A stretch of 64,000 nt of DNA, taken from CAWFMO01 sp963817065. Lineage in GTDB: Bacteria > Actinomycetota > Thermoleophilia > Solirubrobacterales > 70-9. A program made the position numbers and the translations under genes. Position 1 is the first letter of the stretch. Each line of letters starts with the position of its first letter. A model generated the notes under the pieces. That model did not search any database. It had not been told where the DNA came from and worked only from the letters and a program-made list of their open reading frames with translations. Shown here in pieces: positions 9,005 to 17,897 of the stretch. The DNA lies in assembly GCA_963817065.1 (NCBI GenBank), contig CAWFMO010000002.1:1-64000 (forward strand). Direction: 5' to 3'.

Positions 9005-10269
9005 TGCAGGTATTCAAATTCGGCGGAGCTTCGGTAAAAGATGCAGCAGGCATTAAAAATCTAGTCAAAATTGTGCAGCAATATCCTTCAACAAATTTAT
9101 TGATTGTGCTTTCTGCAATGGGAAAAATGACTAATAAGTTGGAAGAACTAACGTGGGCCCATTTAAAGGGCGAAGATAAAGCGCATCAGCTTTTTGAGGA
9201 AGTTAAAGCCTATCATTTCAGGATCATCAATGAATTATTTGAAGACCATCAAAACCCTATTTATGATGAGGTAGCCAATACTTTTGTAGAAATTGAGTGG
9301 TTACTGGAAGAAGAAGCAAGCGATGGACGTGATTATCTGTACGATCAAATCGTTTCCATTGGCGAATTGGTTTCGACCAAAATTGTTGCTGCCTATCTGA
9401 ATTTGGCTGGTATATTCAGCATTTGGCTGGATGCAAGAAGCTACATTAAAACCGATAATAATTATCGCGATGCGAATGTATTATGGGATAAAACCGAAAA
9501 GGAAATCCAGAAACATTTGCCTTCTTATTTAGATAAAGGCATAGTTGTAACGCAGGGTTTTATTGGGGGCACGAGCGAAAATTTTACCAGTACTTTGGGC
9601 AGGGAAGGATCTGATTATTCGGCTGCTATTTTTTGCGCCAGCCTCAACGCAGAATCGCTAACCATTTGGAAGGATGTACCTGGCGTGCTCAATGCCGACC
9701 CTAAATGGTTTGATGAAACTGAAAAAATTGCGCAGCTCTCTTATCATGATGCCATTGAGCTCACTTATTATGGAGCAACGGTAATCCACCCTAAAACCAT
9801 TAAACCTATCCAAAATAAAGGCATTCCTTTATATGTCCGTTCATTTCTGCATCCTGAAGCCGAAGGCACAGCAATTACGAACGTTGATTCTCCATTGCCA
9901 GTGCCCTCTTTTATTTTTAAGATCAACCAGGTGCTGATTTCAATCTTTCCGAAAGATTTTTCATTTATTATTGAAGAAAACTTAAGTCATATCTTTAATG
10001 TGCTGCATCAAAATAAGGTAAAGGTTAATACCATGCTAAATTCTGCCATCAGTTTCTCTGTTAGCGTTGATAACGATGAAGAAAAAATTGATCAACTGAT
10101 TGCCGATTTGTCTGAAAGCTTCAAAGTAAAATACAATAAAGGATTAGAATTGGTAACCATTCGTTATTATAATCAACAAACCATTGATCGGGTAACGGTT
10201 AATAAAGATGTACTTTTGGAAGTGAAAAGTAGACATACGTGCCAGATTGTGATGAAGGATAAGTTTTGA
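9004..10269 (+). CDS. lysC: Aspartate kinase (monofunctional)
   Basis: 421 residues from the ATG at 9004, chosen because translation then begins MQVFKFGGASVKD, the ATP-binding start of aspartokinases, and overlaps the upstream stop by one base. Other hallmarks are GIVVTQGFIGGTSENFTSTLGREGSDYSAA (nucleotide and substrate loop) and ITIWKDVPGVLNADPKW-like text near the middle (LTIWKDVPGVLNADP). The last 130 residues are a degenerate ACT-type regulatory region. It phosphorylates L-aspartate, the first step to lysine, methionine and threonine. No homoserine dehydrogenase domain is attached, unlike ThrA. Confidence 0.92.
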   Translation: MQVFKFGGASVKDAAGIKNLVKIVQQYPSTNLLIVLSAMGKMTNKLEELTWAHLKGEDKAHQLFEEVKAYHFRIINELFEDHQNPIYDEVANTFVEIEWLLEEEASDGRDYLYDQIVSIGELVSTKIVAAYLNLAGIFSIWLDARSYIKTDNNYRDANVLWDKTEKEIQKHLPSYLDKGIVVTQGFIGGTSENFTSTLGREGSDYSAAIFCASLNAESLTIWKDVPGVLNADPKWFDETEKIAQLSYHDAIELTYYGATVIHPKTIKPIQNKGIPLYVRSFLHPEAEGTAITNVDSPLPVPSFIFKINQVLISIFPKDFSFIIEENLSHIFNVLHQNKVKVNTMLNSAISFSVSVDNDEEKIDQLIADLSESFKVKYNKGLELVTIRYYNQQTIDRVTVNKDVLLEVKSRHTCQIVMKDKF

Positions 10270-10292
10270 GCTGCCCTCAAAGGGGTCTCTTT

Positions 10293-10327
10293 GGGAGGAG
10301 TTGAGGGTTGAGAGTTGAAGGTTCTGG
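10293..10327. repeat. 7-bp-period array after aspartate kinase
   Basis: Five consecutive 7-bp blocks: GGGAGGA, then GTTGAGG, GTTGAGA, GTTGAAG and GTTCTGG. Each keeps GTT or a near match at the same phase. The array lies in the 135-nt spacer before the methyltransferase gene. Confidence 0.7.
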
Positions 10328-10404
10328 ATGCATAAGCAGGATGGTGAAGCAACATTATATCTCTATCCCATTGCCCTTAAGTAGTTAAAATCAATATCAA
10401 ACGC

Positions 10405-11583
10405 GTGAACAGAGAAATCTTAACCTTACAAGTTCAAACCTACATCAACGAACATCTCTATGCTGATGTAAGTAAAATTGCTTTGGCTAAATCCTTTTTC
10501 GAAAATATAAGTGCTACAGAATTGGCTGGCCAAATTGCTGCCAAAAAGAAAGCATTTCATAAACTTCCAACCTGGTTCAATCAGCCTTTCATTTATTACC
10601 CTCCTCTTTTATCAGTTGAACAGACCTCTTCTGAAATAACTGCAGCATACAAAGCAGGATTGGCTATCGGCAATCTCTTAATCGATCTTACCTCAGGTTT
10701 TGGTGTCGACAGTTATTTCTTTTCAAAAAAAATTGAAACGGTAATCAGCTGCGAAATCAATGCGGATCTGGCTAAAATTTCTGCCCATAATGCCAAGATT
10801 TTAGGAGCCACAAATATTCAAAACATGGCAGTAGATGGGATTTTATTTCTGAAAGATACCCCACAGCAATTTGACACCATTTATATCGATCCTGCCAGAA
10901 GAAACAATAGCAATAAGGTATTTAAGCTCAAAGATTGTACGCCAGATGTGACCGTTCATTTAAACCTGTTTTTAGAAAAGGCAATACGAACCATCATTAA
11001 AACAGCACCTTTGTTAGACTTGACCGCTGGTTTAAAAGAACTTAAAAATGTAAGTGAAATCCATATTGTAAGTGTAAAGAATGAATGTAAGGAGTTGCTC
11101 TGGATATTGGATAAGCATTTCACGACCACTCCAAAGGTTGTTTGTACCACGATAAACAAAACAATAAAGACTTTTTCTTTTTCTTTAAATGAACAACAGC
11201 CTAAAGCTGTAATTACTACACAACTACCCTCGGGCTATTTATATGAACCCGATGTTGCTTTATTAAAAAGTGGTGCCTTTAATTTGATAGGTGAAAAATT
11301 CGGACTGAAAAAATTGCATCAGCAAACCCAATTGTATGTGAGTAATCACATCAATTCAGCTTTTTTAGGGAGAATTTTTGAAATCAAGGCGGTGCTCCAT
11401 ATCAATGAGCTTAAAAAAGAAAAAATACTGAAAGGGAATGTCATTGTTAGAAATTTTCCTGATCGGGCAGAAAATTTAGTCAAAAAATATAAGATTATCC
11501 CAAGCCATGATGAGTTTATCGTTTTCACTCAAACCATTAATGGTTACATTGTAATTAAGGCATCGATTATTCAGCACTACTAG
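10405..11583 (+). CDS. Class I SAM-dependent methyltransferase with THUMP-like C-terminus
   Basis: 392 residues from a GTG start. After about 95 residues of helical N-terminus the SAM site appears: LLIDLTSGFGVDSYFFSK (motif I with a D-x-x-x-G-x-G pattern), then VISCEINADLAKISAHNA (acidic residue that binds the ribose), then DTIYIDPARRNNSNKVF (motif IV, DPAR). The C-terminal third contains a THUMP-like fold segment. Such proteins are widespread in Bacteroidota and annotated only as class I methyltransferases; DPAR-type motif IV and a THUMP-like domain suggest an RNA substrate, which is an inference. Confidence 0.85.
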   Translation: MNREILTLQVQTYINEHLYADVSKIALAKSFFENISATELAGQIAAKKKAFHKLPTWFNQPFIYYPPLLSVEQTSSEITAAYKAGLAIGNLLIDLTSGFGVDSYFFSKKIETVISCEINADLAKISAHNAKILGATNIQNMAVDGILFLKDTPQQFDTIYIDPARRNNSNKVFKLKDCTPDVTVHLNLFLEKAIRTIIKTAPLLDLTAGLKELKNVSEIHIVSVKNECKELLWILDKHFTTTPKVVCTTINKTIKTFSFSLNEQQPKAVITTQLPSGYLYEPDVALLKSGAFNLIGEKFGLKKLHQQTQLYVSNHINSAFLGRIFEIKAVLHINELKKEKILKGNVIVRNFPDRAENLVKKYKIIPSHDEFIVFTQTINGYIVIKASIIQHY

Positions 11584-11584
11584 G

Positions 11585-11605
11585 GTTGATCGTCTTGCGT
11601 TGAGG
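11585..11605. repeat. Weak 7-bp-period array between convergent genes
   Basis: Three blocks in phase (GTTGATC, GTCTTGC, GTTGAGG) in the 40-nt spacer between the convergent methyltransferase and mtaB genes. The first and third resemble the array at 10293. Short, so less certain than the others. Confidence 0.4.
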
Positions 11606-11623
11606 CTAGGCGATTAATAACGC

Positions 11624-12935
11624 TTAGTGCGCTAAAACTTCCTCTGCTTCTGCTACTTCAACTTCTCCATCGGCCAATAAAGCCATTAATTTTACATTTT
11701 TGAGTTCGTTTACCATTACAGGATCATATTTGGCCTTTACTTTTACATAGTTTTTAGTAAATCCATGCATGAACCCGTTTTTTTGATCGTCTTCAAATAA
11801 AACCTGGGCATTGGATCCGATCTGCGATTGATAAAAAGCCCTTCTTTTTTTATCTGAAAGAATATGGAGCATTTTATTACGATCGAAACGGGTACTTCCA
11901 GCAACTTTACCTTTCATTTCGGCAGCTTCAGTCTGTTCGCGTTCAGAATAAGTGAATACGTGGAGATAAGAAATAGCTAGCTCATTCAAAAATTGATAAG
12001 TTTCCAGGAAATCCTCATGTGTTTCGCCAGGAAAACCAACAATCACATCCACACCTATACAGCAATTGGGCATTACGGCTTTTATTTTAGCTACACGTTC
12101 GGTATATAACTCCCGTTGATAACGTCTTTTCATCAAACCTAAAATTTTATTGGAACCCGATTGTAATGGGATATGGAAATGAGGTACAAATCGTTTTGAA
12201 GTAGCGACAAAATCGATGATTTCATTACTCAATAAATTTGGTTCTATAGAGGAAATTCTGATCCTTTCAATGCCTTTTACTTCATCTAAAGCTTTAACAA
12301 GATCGAAGAATTTATCTTGTCTTTGTCCATCACGGATCCCAAAATCTCCCAGATTAACACCTGTTAACACTATCTCCTTTACACCACTTGCTGCTATTTG
12401 TGTGGCACGGTTTACTACGTTTTCAATGGTATCGCTCCTGCTTCCACCACGTGCCAATGGGATGGTACAATAAGTGCAGGGATAATCGCAACCATCCTGT
12501 ACTTTGAGAAAAGTACGGGTACGGTCGCCAATTGAATAGGCCGCAATAAAATTATGGTTTACTTCTTCGATCTGCTGCTGATGCACAACTGCTTTCGGAT
12601 TTTTAGAAAGATCAGTAATAAATTCTACGATCCTGAAATTTCTCAGCAGCACCTAAAACCATATCAACGCCTTCAATTTCGGCAATCTCTTTTGGTTTTA
12701 ATTGCGCGTAACAACCTACAATGGTAATGTAAGCCTGAGGAGAATATTTAAGGGCTTCTTTTACTACTTTTCGACATTTTTTATCGGCATGTTCTGTTAC
12801 CGAACAAGTATTGATCACATATACATCGGCGGCATCTGTAAATGCAACCACGGCATAACCTGCATCAGTAAACAAACGGCCTATGGTCGAAGTTTCTGAG
12901 AAGTTTAGCTTACAGCCTAAGTGTATAAAATGCAA
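11624..12935 (-). CDS. mtaB: tRNA-t6A37 methylthiotransferase MtaB, one frameshift
   Basis: Together the two frames encode about 437 residues, the normal MtaB length. The N-terminal part (start 12935) has the UPF0004 domain (HFIHLGCKLNFSET, VYVINTCSVTEHADKKCRK). The C-terminal part has the radical-SAM cluster motif CDYPCTYC, then GVDVIVGFPGETHEDF, and ends in a TRAM-like domain. The frames part at about 12640: dropping one C in GAGAAATTTCAGG restores EKFRIVEF. MtaB is a [4Fe-4S] radical SAM enzyme that adds a methylthio group to N6-threonylcarbamoyladenosine in tRNA. Whether the indel is a sequencing error or a real lesion cannot be told from the window; the first is likelier. Confidence 0.88.
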
Positions 12936-13001
12936 CTTTTTTCATTGAAGTGTTGTCCCAAAGGGATGCCCGGGGCACAAAGATAAGAATTAGATATGAG
13001 T

Positions 13002-13110
13002 ATTGAGATAGGAGATGTGAGATAGAGATGTTTAAGCTTACATCAAGTTAACAATCTAGTTTTGACGTAGTGAGTATAGCGTATTTCGTATAGAGACAGG
13101 ATGTCTGACC
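13002..13110. repeat. Two 7-bp-period arrays in the mtaB-ubiX spacer
   Basis: First array 13002-13029: blocks ATTGAGA, TAGGAGA, TGTGAGA and TAGAGAT. Second array 13069-13110: blocks AGTGAGT, ATAGCGT, ATTTCGT, ATAGAGA, CAGGATG and TCTGACC. The pairs ATTGAGA and ATAGAGA/CAGGATG recur with one or two changes near 20320-20355. They are part of a 518-nt spacer (12936-13453) in which I see no gene. Confidence 0.7.
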
Positions 13111-13111
13111 A

Positions 13112-13168
13112 GTTAACCAAACTAACCAACTAACCAGTTAACCAGTTTAACAATTAAACAGTTAACCA
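13112..13168. repeat. 8-bp-period array
   Basis: Seven 8-bp units after one extra A at 13120: GTTAACCA, ACTAACCA, ACTAACCA, GTTAACCA, GTTTAACA, ATTAAACA and GTTAACCA. It directly follows the 7-bp array ending at 13110. Confidence 0.75.
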
Positions 13169-13260
13169 TCCAACCCCTAACCCTTACGCTGTGCAAATAA
13201 TTCTTTGATAACTTCGTACATAAAAGACGGTTTAACTCCCTTTTCTGGGCATACACAGTG

Positions 13261-13304
13261 TAGGCTTGGTATAGGCGCGGTATAAGCCGAATATAGGCTC
13301 GGTA
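13261..13304. repeat. 11-bp tandem repeat
   Basis: Four exact 11-bp units: TAGGCTTGGTA, TAGGCGCGGTA, TAAGCCGAATA and TAGGCTCGGTA, followed by a partial fifth (TAGGTACG). The 11-bp spacing is close to one helical turn. No gene lies within 150 bases on either side. Confidence 0.75.
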
Positions 13305-13422
13305 TAGGTACGCTGCAAATTGGTTAAATAGTGTAGGATATTGTCTTAAAAAAAGCTAGTTGGATTTTGAATTGATAGTGGGCATTAGGTAGTTGGTTAG
13401 ATGGTTTGGTATGATCTAGCTG

Positions 13423-13450
13423 ATGACAAATGAACCAGTGACCAATGAAC
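13423..13450. repeat. 7-bp-period array downstream of ubiX
   Basis: Four blocks (ATGACAA, ATGAACC, AGTGACC, AATGAAC) end four bases before the ubiX stop codon. Confidence 0.6.
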
Positions 13451-13453
13451 GCT

Positions 13454-14020
13454 TCATTCACTCCACCTGAAACTCTCTTTCTCCAATCCCGCAAGGTCAA
13501 TTACCCGATCTACAACGGTTTGTGCCAACTCTTCAATGGTTTTAGGGAAACTGTAAAAGGATGGGATGGCAGGGCAGATTATTCCCCCAGCTTCAGTAAC
13601 TGTTTTTAAATTATTGATATGGATCAGATTAAAGGGCGTATCTCTTACCACAGCGATTAATTTTCGTCGCTCTTTTAAGATCACATCCGCAGCACGAGCA
13701 ATGAGATCATTTGAGATGCCATTGGCAATACGGCCTAAGGTTCCCATAGAACATGGAATAATGATCATGGTATCGTATTTTGCAGAGCCTGAAGCAAAAG
13801 GTGCATTGAAATCCATTTTTTGATAAAAAGTGAATGGATAATGATCATATGCTTCATTACTAAGTTCGGTGCGCCACACTTCTTTAGCATTGTCTGACAT
13901 CACCACGCCAACTTTTTCTATCTGATCAGTTAGCTTGAGGAGATTATCTAATAACAGCTTGGCATAAATTGCTCCACTGGCCCCGGTAATGGCAATAATG
14001 ATTTTTTTCTTTTTGATCAT
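13454..14020 (-). CDS. ubiX: UbiX-type flavin prenyltransferase
   Basis: 188 residues, the usual length. It starts with a Lys-rich strand then IIIAITGASGAIYAKLLL, the FMN-binding loop. Further along are TMIIIPCSMGTLGRIANGISNDLIARAADV (Ser/Cys-rich active-site loop) and RRKLIAVVRDTPFNLIHINNL, all family hallmarks. It makes prenylated FMN, the cofactor of UbiD-type decarboxylases. No ubiD gene is in the window. The promoter region holds a 50-nt perfect palindrome. Confidence 0.92.
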   Translation of the reverse strand: MIKKKKIIIAITGASGAIYAKLLLDNLLKLTDQIEKVGVVMSDNAKEVWRTELSNEAYDHYPFTFYQKMDFNAPFASGSAKYDTMIIIPCSMGTLGRIANGISNDLIARAADVILKERRKLIAVVRDTPFNLIHINNLKTVTEAGGIICPAIPSFYSFPKTIEELAQTVVDRVIDLAGLEKESFRWSE

Positions 14021-14043
14021 ATTGCGTAAAGATACGAATGAGA

Positions 14044-14093
14044 TTTGATTTTAGGCTTACGAAGTCTTAAGACTTCGTAAGCCTAAAATCAAA
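14044..14093. repeat. 50-nt perfect palindrome
   Basis: The arms are exact reverse complements over 25 bases each with no loop; the centre is GAAGTCTTAAGACTTC. Each arm contains TTAGGCTTACGAAG. It lies 24 bases upstream of the ubiX start. Similar TTACGAAGTCTTAAG palindromes are, from memory, dispersed in many Bacteroidota genomes, so it is probably a repetitive extragenic palindrome rather than a ubiX operator. Confidence 0.8.
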
Positions 14094-14126
14094 ATAAAAA
14101 AGGGCCAGAAACAAGTTTCTGACCCT
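14094..14126 (-). terminator. Intrinsic terminator of the hexuronate-gapN operon
   Basis: Read on the minus strand, AGGGTCAGAAAC pairs with GTTTCTGGCCCT with one mismatch and is followed at once by a run of T. It lies 140 bases after the gapN stop. Confidence 0.7.
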
Positions 14127-14268
14127 ACATCTACCTATGAAAAACATACCCCCAGAAGGGGTAAGCTCAAATGTAATTAAATTTGTAAAAAAAAGAAAGT
14201 TTAACCTTGCTTTTTTTAATTATAGTGTAATTGTGACACGACAACAGTTAAAAAATAGCCTTACCGTA

Positions 14269-15885
14269 TTAAAATAGATACTTAGTACTTAAGAAATTTG
14301 AACTATGACTATCGATTATTTCATTTAATAAGTGTTTATTGTTGTTGTTTAGCTTTGTAGCCACTAACGATCTGATGGAGAATGAACGTAAGGCATCAAC
14401 TACAGATAAGGTACCTTCAGCGCTATCTTTTCTACCAGTGAAAGGAAAAACATCTGGTCCACGTTGGCACTGACAGTTAATATTTACCCTGCTTACCTGG
14501 TTCACTAATGGATCTATCAATGCTGCCACTTCCTGATCATCATTACTAAAAATACTCACCTGTTGGCCATGAGTTGATTCAATGAGGTATTGGATCGTTT
14601 CTTCGAGATCATCAAATGGAACTACTGGAACTACTGGTCCGAATTGTTCTTCGGTATATAATTTCATTTTTGAGTTAACTGGATAAACTACTGCAGGATA
14701 AACGAACGACTCGTTGGTTTCACCTCCATTTTCATTCATGATCTTAGCACCCTTCTCGATGGCATCGGCTATGCATTCTTTTAGGTAAGCAGGCTTATGC
14801 GGTTCCGGAAGTGGAGTTAGCGCTACTCCATCTTGCCAAGGCATGCCAAACTTCAATTTGTTTACAGCAGCTGATAGCTCGGTTAAAAATTCTTCTGCCA
14901 GGCTTCGATGTACAAAAATAATTTTCAGCGCTGTACACCGCTGTCCATTAAAGGAAAGCGAGCCCAGTACGGTTTCTTGTACAGCTAACTTTAGATCGGC
15001 CTTGGCTGTAATAATCGCAGCATTTTTTGCATCCAATCCTAAAATAGCCCGTAAACGATTTACTTTGGGGTGCATCTTTTTTAGCTCATTTGCAACTTTA
15101 CTCGAACCAATTAAGGTAAGCACATTAATTTTTCCAGATTCCATTAATGCCGGAATAATTTTATTTCCCCTACCGTAAATGGTATTTACTACTCCTTTTG
15201 GAAAACAATTTTTAAATGCCTCCAATAATGGATAAAATAATAGTGTACCGTGTTTTGGTGGTTTAAATAAAATGGTATTGCCCATAATCAGAGCTGGAAT
15301 CAATGTGGTGAAAGTTTCATTTAACGGATAGTTAAAAGGACCCATGCAAAGCACTACACCTAAAGGAGAGCGGCGAATTTGGGCAACAATTCCTTGTTCC
15401 ATGATAAAACCTGAAGATTGACGGTCTAAATCTTTTAATGCATCAATAGTAGCTTGAATGTATTCGATGGTACGGTCAAACTCTTTGGTCGAATCGCCAA
15501 TGGTTTTACCAATTTCCCACATTAAAAGCTTTACAACTTCTTGTTTTTTCTCTATAATTTCATGTGTGAATTTTTCTACCCGCTCAATTCTTTGTGCTAC
15601 GCTCATGGTTGGCCATTCGCCCCTACCATTGTTGTAGGCAGCAACGGCTGCATCCAGCGCAGCTGAGGCTTCTTCAGCATCACATAATGGGTAGGTTCCA
15701 ATTATCTTGCGCTGTAAGCCTTCGGATGTTTTTACACAGATTGGTGAAAGTACCGTATGTACGGCACCATTCCATGGTAACATTTCACCATTCGATAAAT
15801 ATGTTCTTTGATTTACTTCCTCAGCTAGTTTAAACTGCTCAGGGATTTCCTCTTCGGTTAAAAAGATGTCTAAATTTATACTCAT
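14269..15885 (-). CDS. gapN: NADP-dependent glyceraldehyde-3-phosphate dehydrogenase (GapN-type ALDH)
   Basis: 538 residues of the aldehyde dehydrogenase superfamily. The catalytic Cys is in SLSFNGQRCTALK and the general-base region is LGLDAKNAAI. The C-terminal NINCQCQRGPDVFPFTGRKDSA and VVDALRSFSIRSL are typical of non-phosphorylating GapN rather than generic ALDH. It should oxidise glyceraldehyde 3-phosphate directly to 3-phosphoglycerate, giving NADPH. The start overlaps the stop of the hexuronate transporter by one base, so it is translationally coupled to the operon whose Eda step yields glyceraldehyde 3-phosphate; that context supports GapN. Substrate remains an inference from sequence and context. 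Confidence 0.8.
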   Translation of the reverse strand: MSINLDIFLTEEEIPEQFKLAEEVNQRTYLSNGEMLPWNGAVHTVLSPICVKTSEGLQRKIIGTYPLCDAEEASAALDAAVAAYNNGRGEWPTMSVAQRIERVEKFTHEIIEKKQEVVKLLMWEIGKTIGDSTKEFDRTIEYIQATIDALKDLDRQSSGFIMEQGIVAQIRRSPLGVVLCMGPFNYPLNETFTTLIPALIMGNTILFKPPKHGTLLFYPLLEAFKNCFPKGVVNTIYGRGNKIIPALMESGKINVLTLIGSSKVANELKKMHPKVNRLRAILGLDAKNAAIITAKADLKLAVQETVLGSLSFNGQRCTALKIIFVHRSLAEEFLTELSAAVNKLKFGMPWQDGVALTPLPEPHKPAYLKECIADAIEKGAKIMNENGGETNESFVYPAVVYPVNSKMKLYTEEQFGPVVPVVPFDDLEETIQYLIESTHGQQVSIFSNDDQEVAALIDPLVNQVSRVNINCQCQRGPDVFPFTGRKDSAEGTLSVVDALRSFSIRSLVATKLNNNNKHLLNEIIDSHSSNFLSTKYLF

Positions 15886-17189
15886 TATAGATTAATTGGT
15901 TTCATTTTAGGTACAAGGAAATGCATAATAAGCCAGGCCAAAAGATAGGCACCTCCGCATATTAAAAACATAATAAAATAAGCGGTTGGCAATTGTCCCA
16001 TTTTTTCGTAGCGAACAAACATTCCTTTCTGAACCAAAGCTGTAAGTAAGATACCACCTAAGCCACCTGCCATGCCGCCAATTCCAGTAACAGACGCTAC
16101 CGTTCTTTTTGGGAACATATCTGAAACCGTTGTAAAAATATTTGCCGACCATGCTTGGTGAGCTGCTGCCGCAATGCCAATAATAAATACCGCCAACCAC
16201 ATGTTCATGCTTCCCAAATATTGGGCAAAAACAATTGGGAGCACAAAAAAAGCATAGATCAACATCGAAGTTTTTCTCGCTCTAAAAGCAGCCCAATTTT
16301 TATTCATGAGATTTAAAGGCAACCAACCTCCTCCAATACTTCCGATACTCGACATGATATATACTACCGCAACAGGAACTGCAACACCGGTTGGAGTTAA
16401 GCCGTATTGTTTGTTCAAGAAATCTGGCAACCAGAATAGATAGAACCACCAAACTGGATCTGTTAAAAATTTACCGATTACGAATGCCCATGTTTGTTTA
16501 AAGGTTAATAATTTAAACCATGAAATTTTAGGTTCAGTTGTAATCGATGCAGCAGCCATATCATCAACATCGGTATGGATATAATCAAATTCTGCTTTTG
16601 TTAGCTTGGCGTGTTTTGCAGGAACTTCATACAGTATAAACCAAAAGATTAACCATAAAAAACCTATTCCACCAGTGATTAAAAATGCCTCTTGCCAACC
16701 ATATTTCTCAGCTATAAATGGAACTGATAAGGGGGCAATAATTGCGCCTACATTTGAACCAGAATTAAATACACCGGTGGCAAAAGCCCGTTCCTTTTTC
16801 GGAAACCATTCGGCGGTAGCCTTGATCGCTGCTGGAAAATTTCCCGATTCGGTAATACCCAAAAAAGCCCTTGCAAAAATAAAACCTAAAGTACTGGTTA
16901 CCAATGCATGCAATACCGCAGCCACGCTCCATAAGCCGGTTGCCAAGGCATAACCCATTTTAGTGCCCAGTTTATCGATAATCCTACCAACTCCCAACAT
17001 CCCTAAGGCATAAGCTACTTTAAAAGCAATTTCAATATCGGCATAATCACCAGAGTTCCAATTAAATTCTGTAGTGAGGTAAGGTTTTAAAAGTGCAATT
17101 ACTTGCCTATCCAAGTAATTGATCGTTGTTGCAAAAAAGATGAGCGAACAGATCGTCCACCTATAATTGCTCATTTTTGGTTCATTCAT
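15885..17189 (-). CDS. exuT: MFS hexuronate transporter (ExuT-like)
   Basis: 434 residues with about 12 membrane spans. The first span contains ATTINYLDRQVIALL, a signature of the anion:cation symporter/hexuronate group. TESGNFPAAIKATAEWFPKKERAFATGVFNSGSNVGA and SVTGIGGMAGGLGGILL are further family motifs. It should bring galacturonate or glucuronate across the inner membrane with protons. It is the fourth gene of the run uxaC-kdgK-eda-exuT-gapN, 42 nt after eda. Confidence 0.87.
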   Translation of the reverse strand: MNEPKMSNYRWTICSLIFFATTINYLDRQVIALLKPYLTTEFNWNSGDYADIEIAFKVAYALGMLGVGRIIDKLGTKMGYALATGLWSVAAVLHALVTSTLGFIFARAFLGITESGNFPAAIKATAEWFPKKERAFATGVFNSGSNVGAIIAPLSVPFIAEKYGWQEAFLITGGIGFLWLIFWFILYEVPAKHAKLTKAEFDYIHTDVDDMAAASITTEPKISWFKLLTFKQTWAFVIGKFLTDPVWWFYLFWLPDFLNKQYGLTPTGVAVPVAVVYIMSSIGSIGGGWLPLNLMNKNWAAFRARKTSMLIYAFFVLPIVFAQYLGSMNMWLAVFIIGIAAAAHQAWSANIFTTVSDMFPKRTVASVTGIGGMAGGLGGILLTALVQKGMFVRYEKMGQLPTAYFIMFLICGGAYLLAWLIMHFLVPKMKPINL

Positions 17190-17231
17190 AATTTTTGATT
17201 TATATTGGTTGATTTCTTAATGTGTTCAGAA

Positions 17232-17897
17232 TTAAGGTTTTACTTTGTTGATGATTTCGAAAGTTTTCATGGTCAATGAAAACAGGGTATCATAATCTTT
17301 ATTTTCTAAAATCTTTTTGCTTACCAGTTTACTGCCCATCCCAACAGCACACACACCAGATTTAAACCAGGTATCGATATTCTCCTCATCAATTTCTACT
17401 CCTCCAGTTGGCACAAATAATTGTCCTTGAAAAAGTTCTCTAATTGAGGAAAGATAAGCTGGGCCCAAGACATTGGCTGGGAAGAGTTTAATTATTCCTG
17501 CTCCATGTTGATGCGCAATATTTATTTCTGTAGGGGTCATGCAACCTGGCACCCACAGTTTGTCGGCCTCGTGAACCAGTGTTCCAATTGCTACATCTAC
17601 AACAGGGCAAACCACAAAATCGGCATCAGCGTGCAAAAAATCAGCTAATTCAGTTTTGTTTTTGATGGTTCCCACACCAAAAAACAGGTCTTGCATCTCA
17701 GTTTTTAATGCTGTTTTGATAAATTTAAAATTCTCTAATGCAGCTTTCCCTCTATTGGTATACTCAAAAACACGTACTCCAGCACGATATAATGTACGGA
17801 TAATTTCCAGACTAACTTGCGCGTCTTCATAGTAAAAAAGAGGCAATAAACCTTGGTTGGTGATTGCTTTTATCGTTGCTTCCTTATTTTTGATCAT
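17232..17897 (-). CDS. eda: KDPG/KHG aldolase
   Basis: 221 residues from the ATG at 17897 (MIKNKEATIKA). A longer in-frame start at 17927 would overlap kdgK by 44 bases; the chosen one overlaps by 14. Motifs are RVFEYTNRGKAAL (the conserved E/R strand), FGVGTIKNKTE, the Schiff-base lysine in GAGIIKLFPANVLGP, and the phosphate site TGGVEID. It cleaves 2-keto-3-deoxy-6-phosphogluconate to pyruvate and glyceraldehyde 3-phosphate, the last step of the Ashwell pathway, and follows kdgK. Confidence 0.93.
   Translation of the reverse strand: MIKNKEATIKAITNQGLLPLFYYEDAQVSLEIIRTLYRAGVRVFEYTNRGKAALENFKFIKTALKTEMQDLFFGVGTIKNKTELADFLHADADFVVCPVVDVAIGTLVHEADKLWVPGCMTPTEINIAHQHGAGIIKLFPANVLGPAYLSSIRELFQGQLFVPTGGVEIDEENIDTWFKSGVCAVGMGSKLVSKKILENKDYDTLFSLTMKTFEIINKVKP

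Noticed and set aside
13261..13315. CRISPR-like array in the mtaB-ubiX spacer
   Set aside because: Units are 11 bp with no unique spacers and no cas genes; it is a plain tandem repeat.
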